64,000 bases of DNA from JAUNBN01 sp036645935 (GCA_036645935.1 JAVXNE010000006.1:1-64000); one strand, 5' to 3'; shown: positions 50,885-60,649, counted from the stretch's first letter. Notes: generated from the letters alone by a model not told the origin. Program-made: numbers and translations.

Positions 50885-51855
50885 TGAATAAAAATATAAA
50901 GGACGCGCTCAATCGCGGAGTTGATGAACTGCCGCGCGCATCTTTTGAGATTATCGCCAACGCTCCGATAGAAAAAAATCCCGCCCGGGACACGCTCGAG
51001 CGCTCCCAAAAACCCGCAATAAATGTAGCCGGCAGACGCGGATTTGCCCTCGCGCTCGCATGCTGCATTTTGTTGCTGCTCGGCACAGGTTGGATCTGGC
51101 AAAATGAAATTGCGACGGGAATCGTCACCATCGATATCAACCCTAGTTTCGAGTTTTCACTTAACAGACGAGATCGGATTATTGATGTGAAAGCACTCAA
51201 TGACGATGCGAAGGTTTTTCTCGATGGAAAAAATTTTCGCGGCTGGGAAGCCGAAGATGTTGCGGAGGTTTTGTTTTCCGCACTGGGGCAAAGCCACTAC
51301 TTCGGTGGCACAAACAACGTTGTGCTGCTTTCAGTACAGAGCAAAAACAAAGATCTCTCTCTCCGGATTGAAAGTCGCTTGATCTCCCGAATAGAGAAAG
51401 CACTTGCAGAGATCAATGTGACGCCGAAAATAATCTGTCAGGAGCTCGACGACGATACGGCGTTACAGGACGACGCAAAAAAATATTCAGTCTCGGTCGG
51501 CAAGATGAAATTGATATCTTCTTTGAAAGATTTGTATCCGAACTTTTCGACAGACAAGATGTCCGACATGTCTCTGGAGCAGCTGTGGGACATGTTGGAT
51601 GACGCAGAGGATAGCGCCGAATCACACGAGGAATCCGACAACAATTCCGCCGGCGACGAAAATTCCGATTCGGAATCCGAAGGTCCCGAACGTGAAACAA
51701 ATGATTCGATCGACAGCTCTTCGGAAGACGCGGTTGACGTCGAGACCGAGAATCCCGATGTCGTGATTGAGGACGATGAATCGGACGATAGCACCGAGTC
51801 GGAACCCAATCATCTTTCTGAAATTGCAACAGCATCGGACACCGAACACGATTGA
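50884..51855 (+). CDS. Putative anti-sigma factor with RsgI-like extracellular module
   Basis: A 323-residue single-pass membrane protein. The first 55 residues are cytoplasmic (candidate sigma-binding segment, no zinc motif), then the helix GFALALACCILLLLGTGWIW, then the module GIVTIDINPSFEFSLNRRD and KALNDDAKVFLDG that is also present in the protein at 49258. The C-terminal 90 residues are very acidic and Ser-rich (low complexity). Coupled to the ECF sigma gene, it is probably its membrane anti-sigma factor, releasing sigma after an envelope signal. Confidence 0.78.
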   Translation: MNKNIKDALNRGVDELPRASFEIIANAPIEKNPARDTLERSQKPAINVAGRRGFALALACCILLLLGTGWIWQNEIATGIVTIDINPSFEFSLNRRDRIIDVKALNDDAKVFLDGKNFRGWEAEDVAEVLFSALGQSHYFGGTNNVVLLSVQSKNKDLSLRIESRLISRIEKALAEINVTPKIICQELDDDTALQDDAKKYSVSVGKMKLISSLKDLYPNFSTDKMSDMSLEQLWDMLDDAEDSAESHEESDNNSAGDENSDSESEGPERETNDSIDSSSEDAVDVETENPDVVIEDDESDDSTESEPNHLSEIATASDTEHD

Positions 51856-52411
51856 CATGGGCTTCGGGCTTCTACGTGGAGCGTCCGATCTTATGCTGAT
51901 TTCATCTTGATGTTTTAAGAAGCTTCCAACAGCGACGTGCACCTTTGCAGCGTATGTCCATTCGTCATAATAAGTATCCTATCACACGCGAACAACTCGT
52001 CCGGCCAAAAAGTGCGACCGTCAGTATTCATACAGTCCGGCGCACATTTTTGGCTCGCGGTTTTAAAAAATTTAATTTACCGCGCGGAATTTGGTTCAAG
52101 TTCAAATAAATCAGAGACAGAAACGCCGCCATTAAACAACTTTCGACTTGTAAAGTTTTACCGTTCTCGCTTCTTTTGCACTGCAAAATACAGAGTCTCT
52201 GTCTTTACAAGACGCGCCAAATTCCACAACCATGAAGGATCAATTTGTATGCAGTCGTCATCCACACCGAGCGGCCATCTTGCGAGCGCTCTCTTCAAGT
52301 CTTTCAATGTCTGGTTCTTTCATCTTGGAATCAGTTCACATACACCCTGTGCAACCTTGGATTTTTTTGTACATTCTCAACGCAACTGCAACTGCGCGCG
52401 GCAGATCCGGC
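51856..52411. other. Intergenic stretch without recognised content
   Basis: About 555 bases between the anti-sigma gene (plus) and the GNAT gene (minus), that is between convergent genes. Overlapping short plus frames (51937-52515, 52232-52927) lack ribosome sites and mostly shadow the GNAT gene. No clear terminator stem with a T tract is seen. Confidence 0.45.
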
Positions 52412-52906
52412 TCACAGTTTCCACCAAAGTGTCTGTCCCTCACTGTCAAGGGCGAAGCCGCAGCGGCGCAGCACCCGCTGGGATGCGTATCCGTCAATTT
52501 CGGTTTCCGCCGTGACGTGTGCTACACCTTGCTGCGCGAACGCCCACGCGCATATTGCCTTGACCGCCTCACTCATATATCCGTTGCTTTCAAATTGTCT
52601 GCCAAGCCCATAGCCTATCTCGACATTTCCGCTGCTGTCGGGAGCTTTTTTGAAATCCAACGAGCCGACAACCACTCTGTCGCTTTTTCTGATCATCAGC
52701 CAAAAACTGTGCCACATATAGTTGTTCGGCTCGCTTTCGGTGATTTCAAGCTGTCCTCTCACTATTTCAAGAAAAAAGCCTTCCAACGGCTCCGCTTTGT
52801 AGTGGCAGCAAAGCTCTCGTTCAAGTGTCGGCAGCTCGTCGACCCACAGTTTCAATCTGCGCGCATTGAGCACAATCAGCTCAAGCCGCTCCGTTTCAAT
52901 TTTCAT
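52412..52906 (-). CDS. GNAT N-acetyltransferase (RimJ/RimL-like)
   Basis: A 164-residue acetyltransferase starting at ATG 52906 (MKIETERLELIVLN, the usual start of this family; AGGACGG upstream). The acetyl-CoA region is NVEIGYGLGRQFESNGYMSE and AVKAICAWAF, followed by VTAETEIDGYASQRVLRRCGF. It transfers acetyl from acetyl-CoA to an amino group of a protein or small molecule; the substrate is unknown. Single gene, divergent from the TPR-like membrane protein. Confidence 0.85.
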   Translation of the reverse strand: MKIETERLELIVLNARRLKLWVDELPTLERELCCHYKAEPLEGFFLEIVRGQLEITESEPNNYMWHSFWLMIRKSDRVVVGSLDFKKAPDSSGNVEIGYGLGRQFESNGYMSEAVKAICAWAFAQQGVAHVTAETEIDGYASQRVLRRCGFALDSEGQTLWWKL

Positions 52907-53045
52907 ATACCGTCCTATCGTGTCTGATTTTCGACACTCCAAAAGGCGCAATCAGCAGAATTTGACTTTGCATCAAAACAGCACTTTTATCCTCTGCCGA
53001 TTTCAAATGTTGACACAGCCACGCTGCGGCAATATAATTCAGATT

Positions 53046-54017
53046 ATGATGCATAAAACTCAAATTCCCGATAACAACTCCAATGGACACACGTTCAGTA
53101 AGCGCCAAATAGTACAGATGCTCGCAATCTGTGTCCTCATTCTGTTGCTCGTCTTCACGATTGTAATTCCCGAAACAGCATATCGTTCGGCGAGGGCTCT
53201 CGCCCTAAAGGGAGACTGCGCGGCAGCGTTTGAAAAGTTTGATGAGCTCGGAAATTACCGAGACTCATGGCTGCTGCGCGGAGAGGCGGGCGCCGAACTT
53301 GCAACACGCGCGCTGGCCTTGCGCGACTTTGCGTCTGTTGGCAAAAATTATGAATCGATAGGAGATCGGTCCTCGGAGGCGGCAGGAGATGTGCGCAACT
53401 CCGTCAAAGCGACAGCGGAGTCAATGCTCCTGTCGGGGCTGTATCAAACCGCTTTTGACTGCTTTTCATCGCTTCCCGATGACGACTATTACAATTCCGC
53501 ACGCGATCTTGAGCGCTGCCGCGCCGCGGCGTATGATGCACTGGTAGTAAAATACGAACGCACCTCTGTCGTCCCTTACGGCTTTGACGTTGGGCTGCTT
53601 GCAGATTATCGGGACTCGGGCAAGTACATCGTTATGGCACAGCTTCAAGCAAGCGCATGGGATCCGAAAAATTCAGAAAAAGAAATAAATCTGCTTTATT
53701 CACTCGGAGATTTTCGCAATGTGCGCGAGACGGGATTTCTCGTGCTGAGGCTGCATGGACACCGATTCTCCAACTCCAACGGATATTATTTCGGCACCGA
53801 CGATCGGGACGACTGGGTATACAACCTTCCCGCCTATCGTTTTTCCGGATATTATGGACTTTATTCCAAGTTCATCGGCAATGTTTTCTACATAGGTTCA
53901 GACGAGAAACAGTCATGGACATGGCAGTTCACATTTTTACTGGATGATCTGGACAACACACTGCACGTCACGTGTGCGCGCACCGGCCAGACCATCACGC
54001 TTCAAAAAGAATACTAA
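53046..54017 (+). CDS. Membrane protein with TPR-like YRDS repeats
   Basis: About 323 residues from ATG 53046 (a second ATG follows at once; the ribosome site is weak). A membrane helix (IVQMLAICVLILLLVFTIVI) is followed by repeats such as AAFEKFDELGNYRDSWLL, SVGKNYESIGDRSSEA and LLADYRDSGKYI, a pattern common in clostridial envelope proteins, and a C-terminal beta-rich region (FSNSNGYYFGTDDRD to HVTCARTGQTITL). Function unknown. Its stop overlaps the stop of the convergent serine-hydrolase gene by three bases. Confidence 0.65.
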   Translation: MMHKTQIPDNNSNGHTFSKRQIVQMLAICVLILLLVFTIVIPETAYRSARALALKGDCAAAFEKFDELGNYRDSWLLRGEAGAELATRALALRDFASVGKNYESIGDRSSEAAGDVRNSVKATAESMLLSGLYQTAFDCFSSLPDDDYYNSARDLERCRAAAYDALVVKYERTSVVPYGFDVGLLADYRDSGKYIVMAQLQASAWDPKNSEKEINLLYSLGDFRNVRETGFLVLRLHGHRFSNSNGYYFGTDDRDDWVYNLPAYRFSGYYGLYSKFIGNVFYIGSDEKQSWTWQFTFLLDDLDNTLHVTCARTGQTITLQKEY

Positions 54018-55786
54018 TCGAGATTGCGTTCGCGCGTCGCGCGGACAACAGGTTCAATTACGCTGTCTATTTTATACGGAGGATATTCAGCTGCAACGCT
54101 CTGCCTTATTGCATTCATCGCGCGACCTGAAGAATTTCCGAATATCTCGCTAAGTCCTCTCGTGATGACGTTTTTCCCCGGGACCTCGCTCCACTCGGTT
54201 GTGATCTGATCTCCGTCTCCAAATATTTTTATCGTTCGGACGTTGGGTAGCTCAAGAAATGACAGCGTCAATTTGAGCACGGGAGTGTCATCCTCGTCAT
54301 GCGTAAAGGTTCCCTTCACCGCGATGTAATACGGCTCTGCGCATATCTCAAGCTCGCCGTATTCGGCGTCGTCGAAGCCGACCGCAAAAACGTGTGTCTC
54401 CTCCCCCTCATCTATGTTCACATAAAATATATCGTCGAAAATTTTAAAAGAGATCGCGCGCACTCCGTCGGTGAAAGTATTTTGCAGCAGCTGAACAATC
54501 AGCGGCAACACGCCGACGGCCGACGATGATACAGGCTCAAAAATATATCTTCTCCCGTTAAGCGCATAGCAGCGCTTCGGGAGCTTTTTTGAGCCCAACC
54601 GCCTTGAGAGTGAACGCACAAGCCGGCCTTTTTTCGGCTGTCCCAGCAAACCACACGTTCGCAGCAATGACGCGTGTGCAAAAGGTGCAGGCATAATCGG
54701 TTCTCGTGGCAACTCGCACGCGAAATATCGGGCTGTCAAATCAAAGAATGTGCTCTGCTGAAACATGTTGTCGTTACCCGCAGTGCAGGCGACTACGATA
54801 TCGCTGTCCGGAAAAACAATGACATTTTGCCCGAACATTCCGTTGAACGAAAAGGAATTGCGGTCTTTGTCGACCCAAACCTGATAGCCGTAATCATAGC
54901 GGCCTGTTTCGTTCGGAACCTTGTTCTGCACCGATGTCATCTGCTCACACCAGCTTTCGGAAACTATGCGTGCGCCGTTCCACTCTCCCCGGCGCAGCAC
55001 GAGCAAGCCAAGCTTCGCCATATCCTCAATTCGCAGATACATGCCGAAGCCGCCTTTTTCTATCCCTTTTGGGCACTTTTCCCAAAAACATTTTTCTATT
55101 CCGAGAGGTTCAAAAAGTCTGCTTTTGAGATATTCAGAGAGTCCTTCTCCCGATACGACTTTGACGATGGCAGACAGCATATAGGAATTCATGCTGTTGT
55201 AGGAAAATTCACTGCCCGATTCAAAGTGCAGACCGGTCTCGAGAAATGCGCTCACCCAGTCCTCTTCAACCGCTGCGCCGGCCTCGTTAAAAACAGCTCC
55301 GCTACTCATGTTGAGCAGCTCACGCACAGTGACACCATCTGCGCGAGGACGCAACTTGGACAATGGCCGCCTCACCTCAGGGAAAAACTCTGACAGTTGA
55401 CTGTCAAGCGACAGCCTTCCCTCGTCGATGAGCAGCCCTATGGCAAGCGCGGTCACGCTCTTGCACAGCGAGTGGGTTGCATGCCAAACATCGGTAAGGT
55501 AGGGCGGCACCGCAGCCATGGCAATCATATTTCCGCCGCGCACAATCGCCACGCATTGTGGGTGAATAATCGGGTCGGACGCAAGTTCAACCAGGTAATC
55601 CTCAATATAGCGCGAACGAAGTCCTTGTACTTCGCTCGCGCACCGGGGCAGTGGTGTGCCCGATGGCGCTGCGGGATAAAATCGCGCCTTTTGTCTTTTG
55701 CGCGGCACTATCGGGACAGTGCTTGTGCGACTGTCAAGCATCCGCGCTATTAGTTTGAGCGCATTGCTCTGCACCTTGAAATCCAA
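54014..55786 (-). CDS. Serine hydrolase of the beta-lactamase/PBP class C family with C-terminal extension
   Basis: A 590-residue protein. The hydrolase domain (about residues 60-365) has the SxxK motif HSLCKSVTALAIG, a Tyr motif FSYNSMNSYML and NGMFGQNVIVFPD at the third motif position. The following 220 residues form a beta-rich extension (AVGFDDAEYGELEICAE, KLTLSFLELPNVRTIKI). No signal peptide is seen. Related proteins are esterases or D-aminopeptidases; a beta-lactamase role is unlikely. The start is TTG 55786 with a modest ribosome site and is uncertain. Confidence 0.8.
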   Translation of the reverse strand: MDFKVQSNALKLIARMLDSRTSTVPIVPRKRQKARFYPAAPSGTPLPRCASEVQGLRSRYIEDYLVELASDPIIHPQCVAIVRGGNMIAMAAVPPYLTDVWHATHSLCKSVTALAIGLLIDEGRLSLDSQLSEFFPEVRRPLSKLRPRADGVTVRELLNMSSGAVFNEAGAAVEEDWVSAFLETGLHFESGSEFSYNSMNSYMLSAIVKVVSGEGLSEYLKSRLFEPLGIEKCFWEKCPKGIEKGGFGMYLRIEDMAKLGLLVLRRGEWNGARIVSESWCEQMTSVQNKVPNETGRYDYGYQVWVDKDRNSFSFNGMFGQNVIVFPDSDIVVACTAGNDNMFQQSTFFDLTARYFACELPREPIMPAPFAHASLLRTCGLLGQPKKGRLVRSLSRRLGSKKLPKRCYALNGRRYIFEPVSSSAVGVLPLIVQLLQNTFTDGVRAISFKIFDDIFYVNIDEGEETHVFAVGFDDAEYGELEICAEPYYIAVKGTFTHDEDDTPVLKLTLSFLELPNVRTIKIFGDGDQITTEWSEVPGKNVITRGLSEIFGNSSGRAMNAIRQSVAAEYPPYKIDSVIEPVVRATRERNLD

Positions 55787-55817
55787 ACCTTAAATCACTC
55801 TTTCTGATGAAATGTTT

Positions 55818-57878
55818 TTATCGATAAAGCACGACGGCAAACGCGTCGAGCATCACGAGATAATCGAGCGACACAAGCGCAAACATCAGCCGGGAATCAA
55901 TATTTCTCTTCAGTGTCAAATTGTCAGACCTCAATGCTATGAGCAATAGCGGCAATACCGGCAGCAGATATCTGCCTTGAATTCCGTATATTGTCGAAAA
56001 ATTGATCGGCGTCCATGTCATGCAGATAAGCGCTATAAGCGCACACACACCTAACGCTATTAAAATGCTCCACGCCCTTGCAAATCCATTCAGCTTTAGT
56101 TTGTCCTCCGGGGTTCGGACGATGGCAAGCAGCGTCACAATAACGATCCCAATGATCAACACCCAATTGACCTCGATGTTGACAAGAATCAGCTCGCCCA
56201 GTCTGCCGCCGACCAAGCCCTGCAAATAAATCGGAAGATTGGTTTGCAGCGTTCGCACAACAAGCTCAATTGCCATGTCCGGACGCGCCATTATATATCC
56301 CAGCGTGTAGTTCAAAATTGCCTCTCCGTTCGGGCGCAGAGCCCCAAGCTCGGCGTCGGTGTAAACGGTCGACTGCGCGCGTGAACCAGTTATCTCATAC
56401 AGAATACTCTGCCCATTAAACGCAAGCCACACAACGACCGCCACTGCGACAAGCGCGCAGATGACAATCATGCCGTTTTTCTTGTTTTTGAACAGCCGAG
56501 GCGCAACGATCAACGCAAGCGCTACAATCGGAAGATAGATTCCCTTGCTCGGAGCGAGCATCACCGCAAAAACAGCAAGCGCCGCAATATCCTGCCACGT
56601 GGGTCTATCCTTGCAGTATGCGCATTTAAAACATAGTGCAAGGAACGCGAACGCAATGCCTATCAAAAGGGCGTCGTAACACATGCTCGCCGCAATTTGC
56701 AGTGACATGGGGAAGAGTGCAATCACTGCAAGCACCGTCTTTCCGAGCGGGATGCTCTTTATCGCAAACCACACGAGCCCGATATACGCCGCAAGATTCC
56801 CAAGCCTGCCAAACAGCTGCGTCATCGTGCCTCCGGCACCGAGAGCGCGCGCGAGTGAGATTCCGAGCGTCTGCGGGACATAAAGCACCGGAAATATTCC
56901 GAGCGCGATATTTGCGGGAACTGTCACGTTCTCATCATCTTCAGACGGACGAGCCGTCAGATTTTGATATACCTCTTGATATCCCCACACACTGTGGTCG
57001 CGAATCTCCCTGCGCTCCTCTGTCATCGCCGGAGCATCGCACTCCCGCATCACCATGCCACCATCTGCGAGCGTTGGCTCTCCCAGCAGCTTACTCGAGT
57101 AAAAATAGCTTGTCTTGTAGTGCACCGCCTCGTCAGGAGCACAAAGAGGCGGAGTCAAAAAGCAAAAGCACAGGCCGAACACCGCTGCCGCAACTGCAAA
57201 TATGTTGTGAACTTTTGCGTGTCTAATAAACAGAAGCACATAAAGCAGCGCCACTCCCGCAATTGCAAATGCCGCAACTGTCCAATAAGCGCCGAACAGT
57301 CCGCTGTCGACAATACCTGTCGCGAGCTGCAGCACAAGCGTGCCGTCCTCCCCCCCCTGCTGGGAGCAGCTGAATCCCGCAGCCGTGCCGTCAGAGCGCC
57401 AGAGCACAAGCCCTTTCTCTCCGCTCGTTCCCTCGAATATTATGTTTAAAGCATACAGACCAACCGCGCGTGATTTTGAGAGCGGTTTATCGAACAAAAA
57501 TTCTGCAAAATGGTCTTCTTTGAGTGAAGCCGCGTCCAACTCCGCCGTTGCAACGGTTCGCTTTTTACCGTCACGCTCGCACAGCTCAATTCGCAGCATA
57601 CCAGAGGAAGTCTCATCAAACGATGTAAATTTCATCCGAACTCCAAACAGCTCTGTACCCTTAGGGATACTGAGCTGCTGCGTGATCACCGTGTCAGCTG
57701 AGAGCGGAAGTGACGTTTTTGCATAGTCGTCGCACACTTTTTCATATCGCACGCGTCCGACCGTCGGGCGCACTCGATCGTAGGATATCCACAGCGCTGC
57801 AAAGAAGGACAGCGTGACCACGACAATCAATATGAACCAGTGCTTGTGTTTTTTGAAAACCAATGCGAGCTTCTTCAT
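55818..57878 (-). CDS. DUF2142-family polytopic membrane protein
   Basis: A 686-residue protein with an N-terminal helix, an extracellular beta domain (residues about 35-200) and at least ten further helices. LTPPLCAPDEAVHYKTSYFY is the DUF2142 signature (P-P-D-E-x-x-H), reminiscent of GT-C glycosyltransferase active sites, and GIQGRYLLPVLPLLLIALRS near the C terminus is also typical. Probably involved in transferring sugars to envelope polymers. Ends 31 bases before the serine hydrolase start, so the two may be one operon. Confidence 0.8.
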   Translation of the reverse strand: MKKLALVFKKHKHWFILIVVVTLSFFAALWISYDRVRPTVGRVRYEKVCDDYAKTSLPLSADTVITQQLSIPKGTELFGVRMKFTSFDETSSGMLRIELCERDGKKRTVATAELDAASLKEDHFAEFLFDKPLSKSRAVGLYALNIIFEGTSGEKGLVLWRSDGTAAGFSCSQQGGEDGTLVLQLATGIVDSGLFGAYWTVAAFAIAGVALLYVLLFIRHAKVHNIFAVAAAVFGLCFCFLTPPLCAPDEAVHYKTSYFYSSKLLGEPTLADGGMVMRECDAPAMTEERREIRDHSVWGYQEVYQNLTARPSEDDENVTVPANIALGIFPVLYVPQTLGISLARALGAGGTMTQLFGRLGNLAAYIGLVWFAIKSIPLGKTVLAVIALFPMSLQIAASMCYDALLIGIAFAFLALCFKCAYCKDRPTWQDIAALAVFAVMLAPSKGIYLPIVALALIVAPRLFKNKKNGMIVICALVAVAVVVWLAFNGQSILYEITGSRAQSTVYTDAELGALRPNGEAILNYTLGYIMARPDMAIELVVRTLQTNLPIYLQGLVGGRLGELILVNIEVNWVLIIGIVIVTLLAIVRTPEDKLKLNGFARAWSILIALGVCALIALICMTWTPINFSTIYGIQGRYLLPVLPLLLIALRSDNLTLKRNIDSRLMFALVSLDYLVMLDAFAVVLYR

Positions 57879-57920
57879 TTATCGAAATACCCTTGAATTA
57901 TTTTGTCGGCTAAAATGCTG

Positions 57921-58592
57921 TCACAGCAGCCGCTGCCCGTTAATGACAAGCTCAAAAACTAGGTCGAGCTTTTCCGCCGCCTTGCGCGAGAGGAGCATGC
58001 GCTGCAAAAATATCTCAAAATAGTCCATGACGGCGCTTATGGAAGTGTCAATTGTCAGATGGAGCGTTATCGTTCGGACCTCAAGCTCGAGCCGCAGCTC
58101 GGACTTCTCGACGGCGTAATTCACGCGGTCATGGATGTCGAATTTTATCGTGTCGCAGTTTCGCACACGCGATCGGCGCACGTCGGTCTTGTCGGCGAGG
58201 ATCAGCGCCGCGGCGACATCGCTCACAGGGCTCGCCGAATACTCGTCGTGATTGCCGATCGCGGCGGTTATCTCCGCGACGTCAAGGGGATTCATTCCCA
58301 TGCCGACGAGCAGCGTGAACGCCATTACCGCGCCGCTATGGGCGTGGTTTTCACGGTTAACTATGTTTCCGATATCGTGCATATATCCCGCTATCCACGC
58401 GAGTTCGCACTGTCTTTCGTCGCGCCCTAGATTGCGAAGCAGCGAACTCGCTTCTTCGGCGCAGCTCACGACGTGCGCAAAGCTGTGCTCTGTGTATCCC
58501 AGCGAGAGCAGCGCTGAGTCCGCGCGCGCTATATAAGTGCGTATTTCTTCCGATTCGCGAACATCGTGCGCCGTTATATTCATACCGTTCAA
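57921..58592 (-). CDS. HD-domain phosphohydrolase
   Basis: About 223 residues from TTG 58592, seven bases after GGGGG; ATG 58583 is the alternative. The metal-binding motifs are HSFAHVVSCAEEASSLL, YMHDIGNIVNRENHAHSGA (HD), IGNHDEYSASPVSDVAAAL and ILADKTDVRRSR. HD proteins hydrolyse nucleotides or cyclic dinucleotides; the C-terminal half (VRTITLHLTIDTSISAVMDY) is not a known domain to me. It precedes the DUF2142 gene by 42 bases on the same strand. Confidence 0.82.
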   Translation of the reverse strand: MNGMNITAHDVRESEEIRTYIARADSALLSLGYTEHSFAHVVSCAEEASSLLRNLGRDERQCELAWIAGYMHDIGNIVNRENHAHSGAVMAFTLLVGMGMNPLDVAEITAAIGNHDEYSASPVSDVAAALILADKTDVRRSRVRNCDTIKFDIHDRVNYAVEKSELRLELEVRTITLHLTIDTSISAVMDYFEIFLQRMLLSRKAAEKLDLVFELVINGQRLL

Positions 58593-58869
58593 AGCTGCAC
58601 CCCCATTTTCAAGATTGTACCACATTACACTTATTACATTCAATAAATGCGAAAGATGTCATCTTGCGCGGCGCACAAGCGCGCCGCCTACCGAGCTGGT
58701 ATTCCCCGAACTCACGAATCGAATCGAAATGTTCCTGTACTCGCTGTGCTGTGGACAAAACACAGGGGCAAGTCGCTCTTTCGTATTTGAGACACCAACG
58801 GCGCGATTGCAATAATCAGCAATGATTTTGAAAAAATCAGACCCCTTGTGATGCGAATTTTTATTTAAA

Positions 58870-58897
58870 GGCGCGTCCCGAAAGAACGGGACGCGCC
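58870..58897 (-). terminator. Terminator of the lysine transporter operon
   Basis: GGCGCGTCCCG and CGGGACGCGCC form a perfect 11-bp stem 26 bases after the ATPase stop, followed on the minus strand by TTTAAATAAAAATT. Confidence 0.82.
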
Positions 58898-58922
58898 GGC
58901 TGAGGTCTTTGCTGTGTGAAAC

Positions 58923-59666
58923 TTACCTGTCGGTAAATCTTGAGAGAAATTCCTTCGTCTGTGCTTTTTGGGGATGTTCAAAAATATCGCAGGGAGGGCC
59001 TTCCTCGCAGATAACCCCCTCGCTCATATAGACGACACGATTGCTCACATCGCGTGCAAACGCCATCTCATGAGTCACGACAAGCATCGTAAGTCCCTCC
59101 TGCGCGAGATTTCGCATGACGGCCAACACTTCTCCGACCATCTGGGGGTCGAGAGCTGAGGTCGGTTCGTCGAACATCAGCAGTTCAGGTTCCATTGCAA
59201 GCGCTCTTGCGATTGCGACACGCTGCTTTTGCCCGCCTGAAAGCTGGTGCGGCTTCGCGTTTATGAACGGCGCCATACCGACCTTGTCGAGATATGCCAT
59301 CGCGCGCTCGGTCGCCTCGTTTTTCGGCAATTTGCAAATTTTCACGAGCCCGACGGTACAGTTCGCAAGTGCCGTCATATTGCTGAACAGATTAAAGTTT
59401 TGAAAGACCATCCCGACCTTTGAACGATATTCTGAAATGTTTATCTTGTCCTTGAGGATGTTCACGCCGTCGTGAATTATCTCGCCGCTCGTCGGTGTCT
59501 CGAGCAGGTTGATGCAGCGTAACAATGTGGATTTTCCGGAACCTGAGGCTCCTATGATACTCGTCACATCTCCGGCACACACCGAGAAATCAATGTCACG
59601 AAGCACCTCGTTGTCGCCAAAAGATTTACTTAAATGTTTAACCTCTAATATAGGTTGTGTGCTCAT
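58923..59666 (-). CDS. Lysine (riboswitch-linked) ABC transporter ATPase
   Basis: A 247-residue GlnQ-type ATPase: Walker A GASGSGKST, Q-loop GMVFQNFNLFSNM, signature LSGGQKQRVAIARAL, Walker B LLMFDEPTSALDP, switch His VVTHEM. Paired with the permease six bases upstream. The operon leader carries a lysine riboswitch, which defines the likely substrate. Confidence 0.93.
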   Translation of the reverse strand: MSTQPILEVKHLSKSFGDNEVLRDIDFSVCAGDVTSIIGASGSGKSTLLRCINLLETPTSGEIIHDGVNILKDKINISEYRSKVGMVFQNFNLFSNMTALANCTVGLVKICKLPKNEATERAMAYLDKVGMAPFINAKPHQLSGGQKQRVAIARALAMEPELLMFDEPTSALDPQMVGEVLAVMRNLAQEGLTMLVVTHEMAFARDVSNRVVYMSEGVICEEGPPCDIFEHPQKAQTKEFLSRFTDR

Positions 59667-59672
59667 TGTTTT

Positions 59673-60551
59673 TCAGCCCTCCCTCGTGCGAATGCCGTTG
59701 TTGCTTATGGCGCGCGCCTGTTTTTCCTGCTCGTGCTTTGCGCGCACATCAAGATTCGGGTGGGCGTGATCGGAGCCGGGATAGTTGTACATGCCCGTCG
59801 TGTGTGTGAGCTGATCCTGTGTCGCAAGATCGTAGCCCGCCGGCCCCTCCATTTTGTTTTCAATCCAGCGCAACAACCTCGAGAAGAAGACCGTCATGAT
59901 GAGATACATAACCATTGTGATGGTGAATGTCTCAAAGAAGATGTAATACGTTCCCGCGACAGATTTGCTCGCAAAGAACAGCTCGACAGTGCCTATCACC
60001 GACAGCACACAGGTGTCCTTAATGTTGATGATAAGGTTGTTGCCTATCTGGGGCATGATATTGCGCAGCGCCTGCGGCAGTATCACATTAAGCATTGTCT
60101 GGGTGTGCGTCATGCCAATCGCCTTAGCGCCTTCGCTCTGGCCAGGATCGATCGAAAGTATGCCACCGCGCACCGTCTCGGACATGTACGCGCCGGTGTT
60201 TATCGAGACAATAAAAAATGCCGCAAACCATCTTGACATATCGACGCCGATCATCGCGAGCCCGTAGTAAATAAAGACAGCCTGCACCATCATCGGCGTT
60301 CCGCGAAACACTTCAACGTATATGTTGATTAAAACGTGTATTGCTTTGAGAAAAACTTTTTTTACCGCGCTGTCGTTCTTTTCGATTGGTATGGTCTTGA
60401 TGAGGCCGCACACAAAACCGATGACGCAGCCTATCGCCGTGCCCACTATTGCGATTGCGAGCGTGGTGCCTGCGCCTCGCAGCAACGACAGTCCATAACG
60501 CTCAATAATGAACACTATCCGATCAAAAAATCCGGAAGGAAGATTGGCCAT
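59673..60551 (-). CDS. Lysine (riboswitch-linked) ABC transporter permease
   Basis: A 292-residue HisM-type permease. The first helix is LLRGAGTTLAIAIVGTAIGC; FRGTPMMVQAVFIYYGLAMI and the EAA loop SEGAKAIGMTHTQTMLNVILP follow. The C-terminal hydrophilic tail of about 50 residues (YDLATQDQLTHTTGMYNY to NNGIRTREG) is longer than usual. A hairpin separates it from the binding-protein gene upstream. Confidence 0.93.
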   Translation of the reverse strand: MANLPSGFFDRIVFIIERYGLSLLRGAGTTLAIAIVGTAIGCVIGFVCGLIKTIPIEKNDSAVKKVFLKAIHVLINIYVEVFRGTPMMVQAVFIYYGLAMIGVDMSRWFAAFFIVSINTGAYMSETVRGGILSIDPGQSEGAKAIGMTHTQTMLNVILPQALRNIMPQIGNNLIINIKDTCVLSVIGTVELFFASKSVAGTYYIFFETFTITMVMYLIMTVFFSRLLRWIENKMEGPAGYDLATQDQLTHTTGMYNYPGSDHAHPNLDVRAKHEQEKQARAISNNGIRTREG

Positions 60552-60572
60552 TTAGTCCTATTCCTTTCAAAG

Positions 60573-60613
60573 ACGGCAGCAACGGGAGCCGCATCTTCGC
60601 GCTCCCGTGCCGT
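60573..60613 (-). promoter_or_regulatory. Hairpin between binding-protein and permease genes
   Basis: ACGGGAGC and GCTCCCGT, extended outward by ACGGC/GCCGT, form a GC-rich stem. No T tract follows on the minus strand. It stands at the same place as the hairpins in the two other ABC operons. Confidence 0.65.
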
Positions 60614-60649
60614 CGCTGATACGCTTGTTTCAAGCGCGCTAAAAAAACC

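Noticed and set aside
56636..57449. Plus-strand frames opposite the DUF2142 gene
   Set aside because: Composition is that of an antisense shadow; the minus gene has a signature motif and membrane topology.
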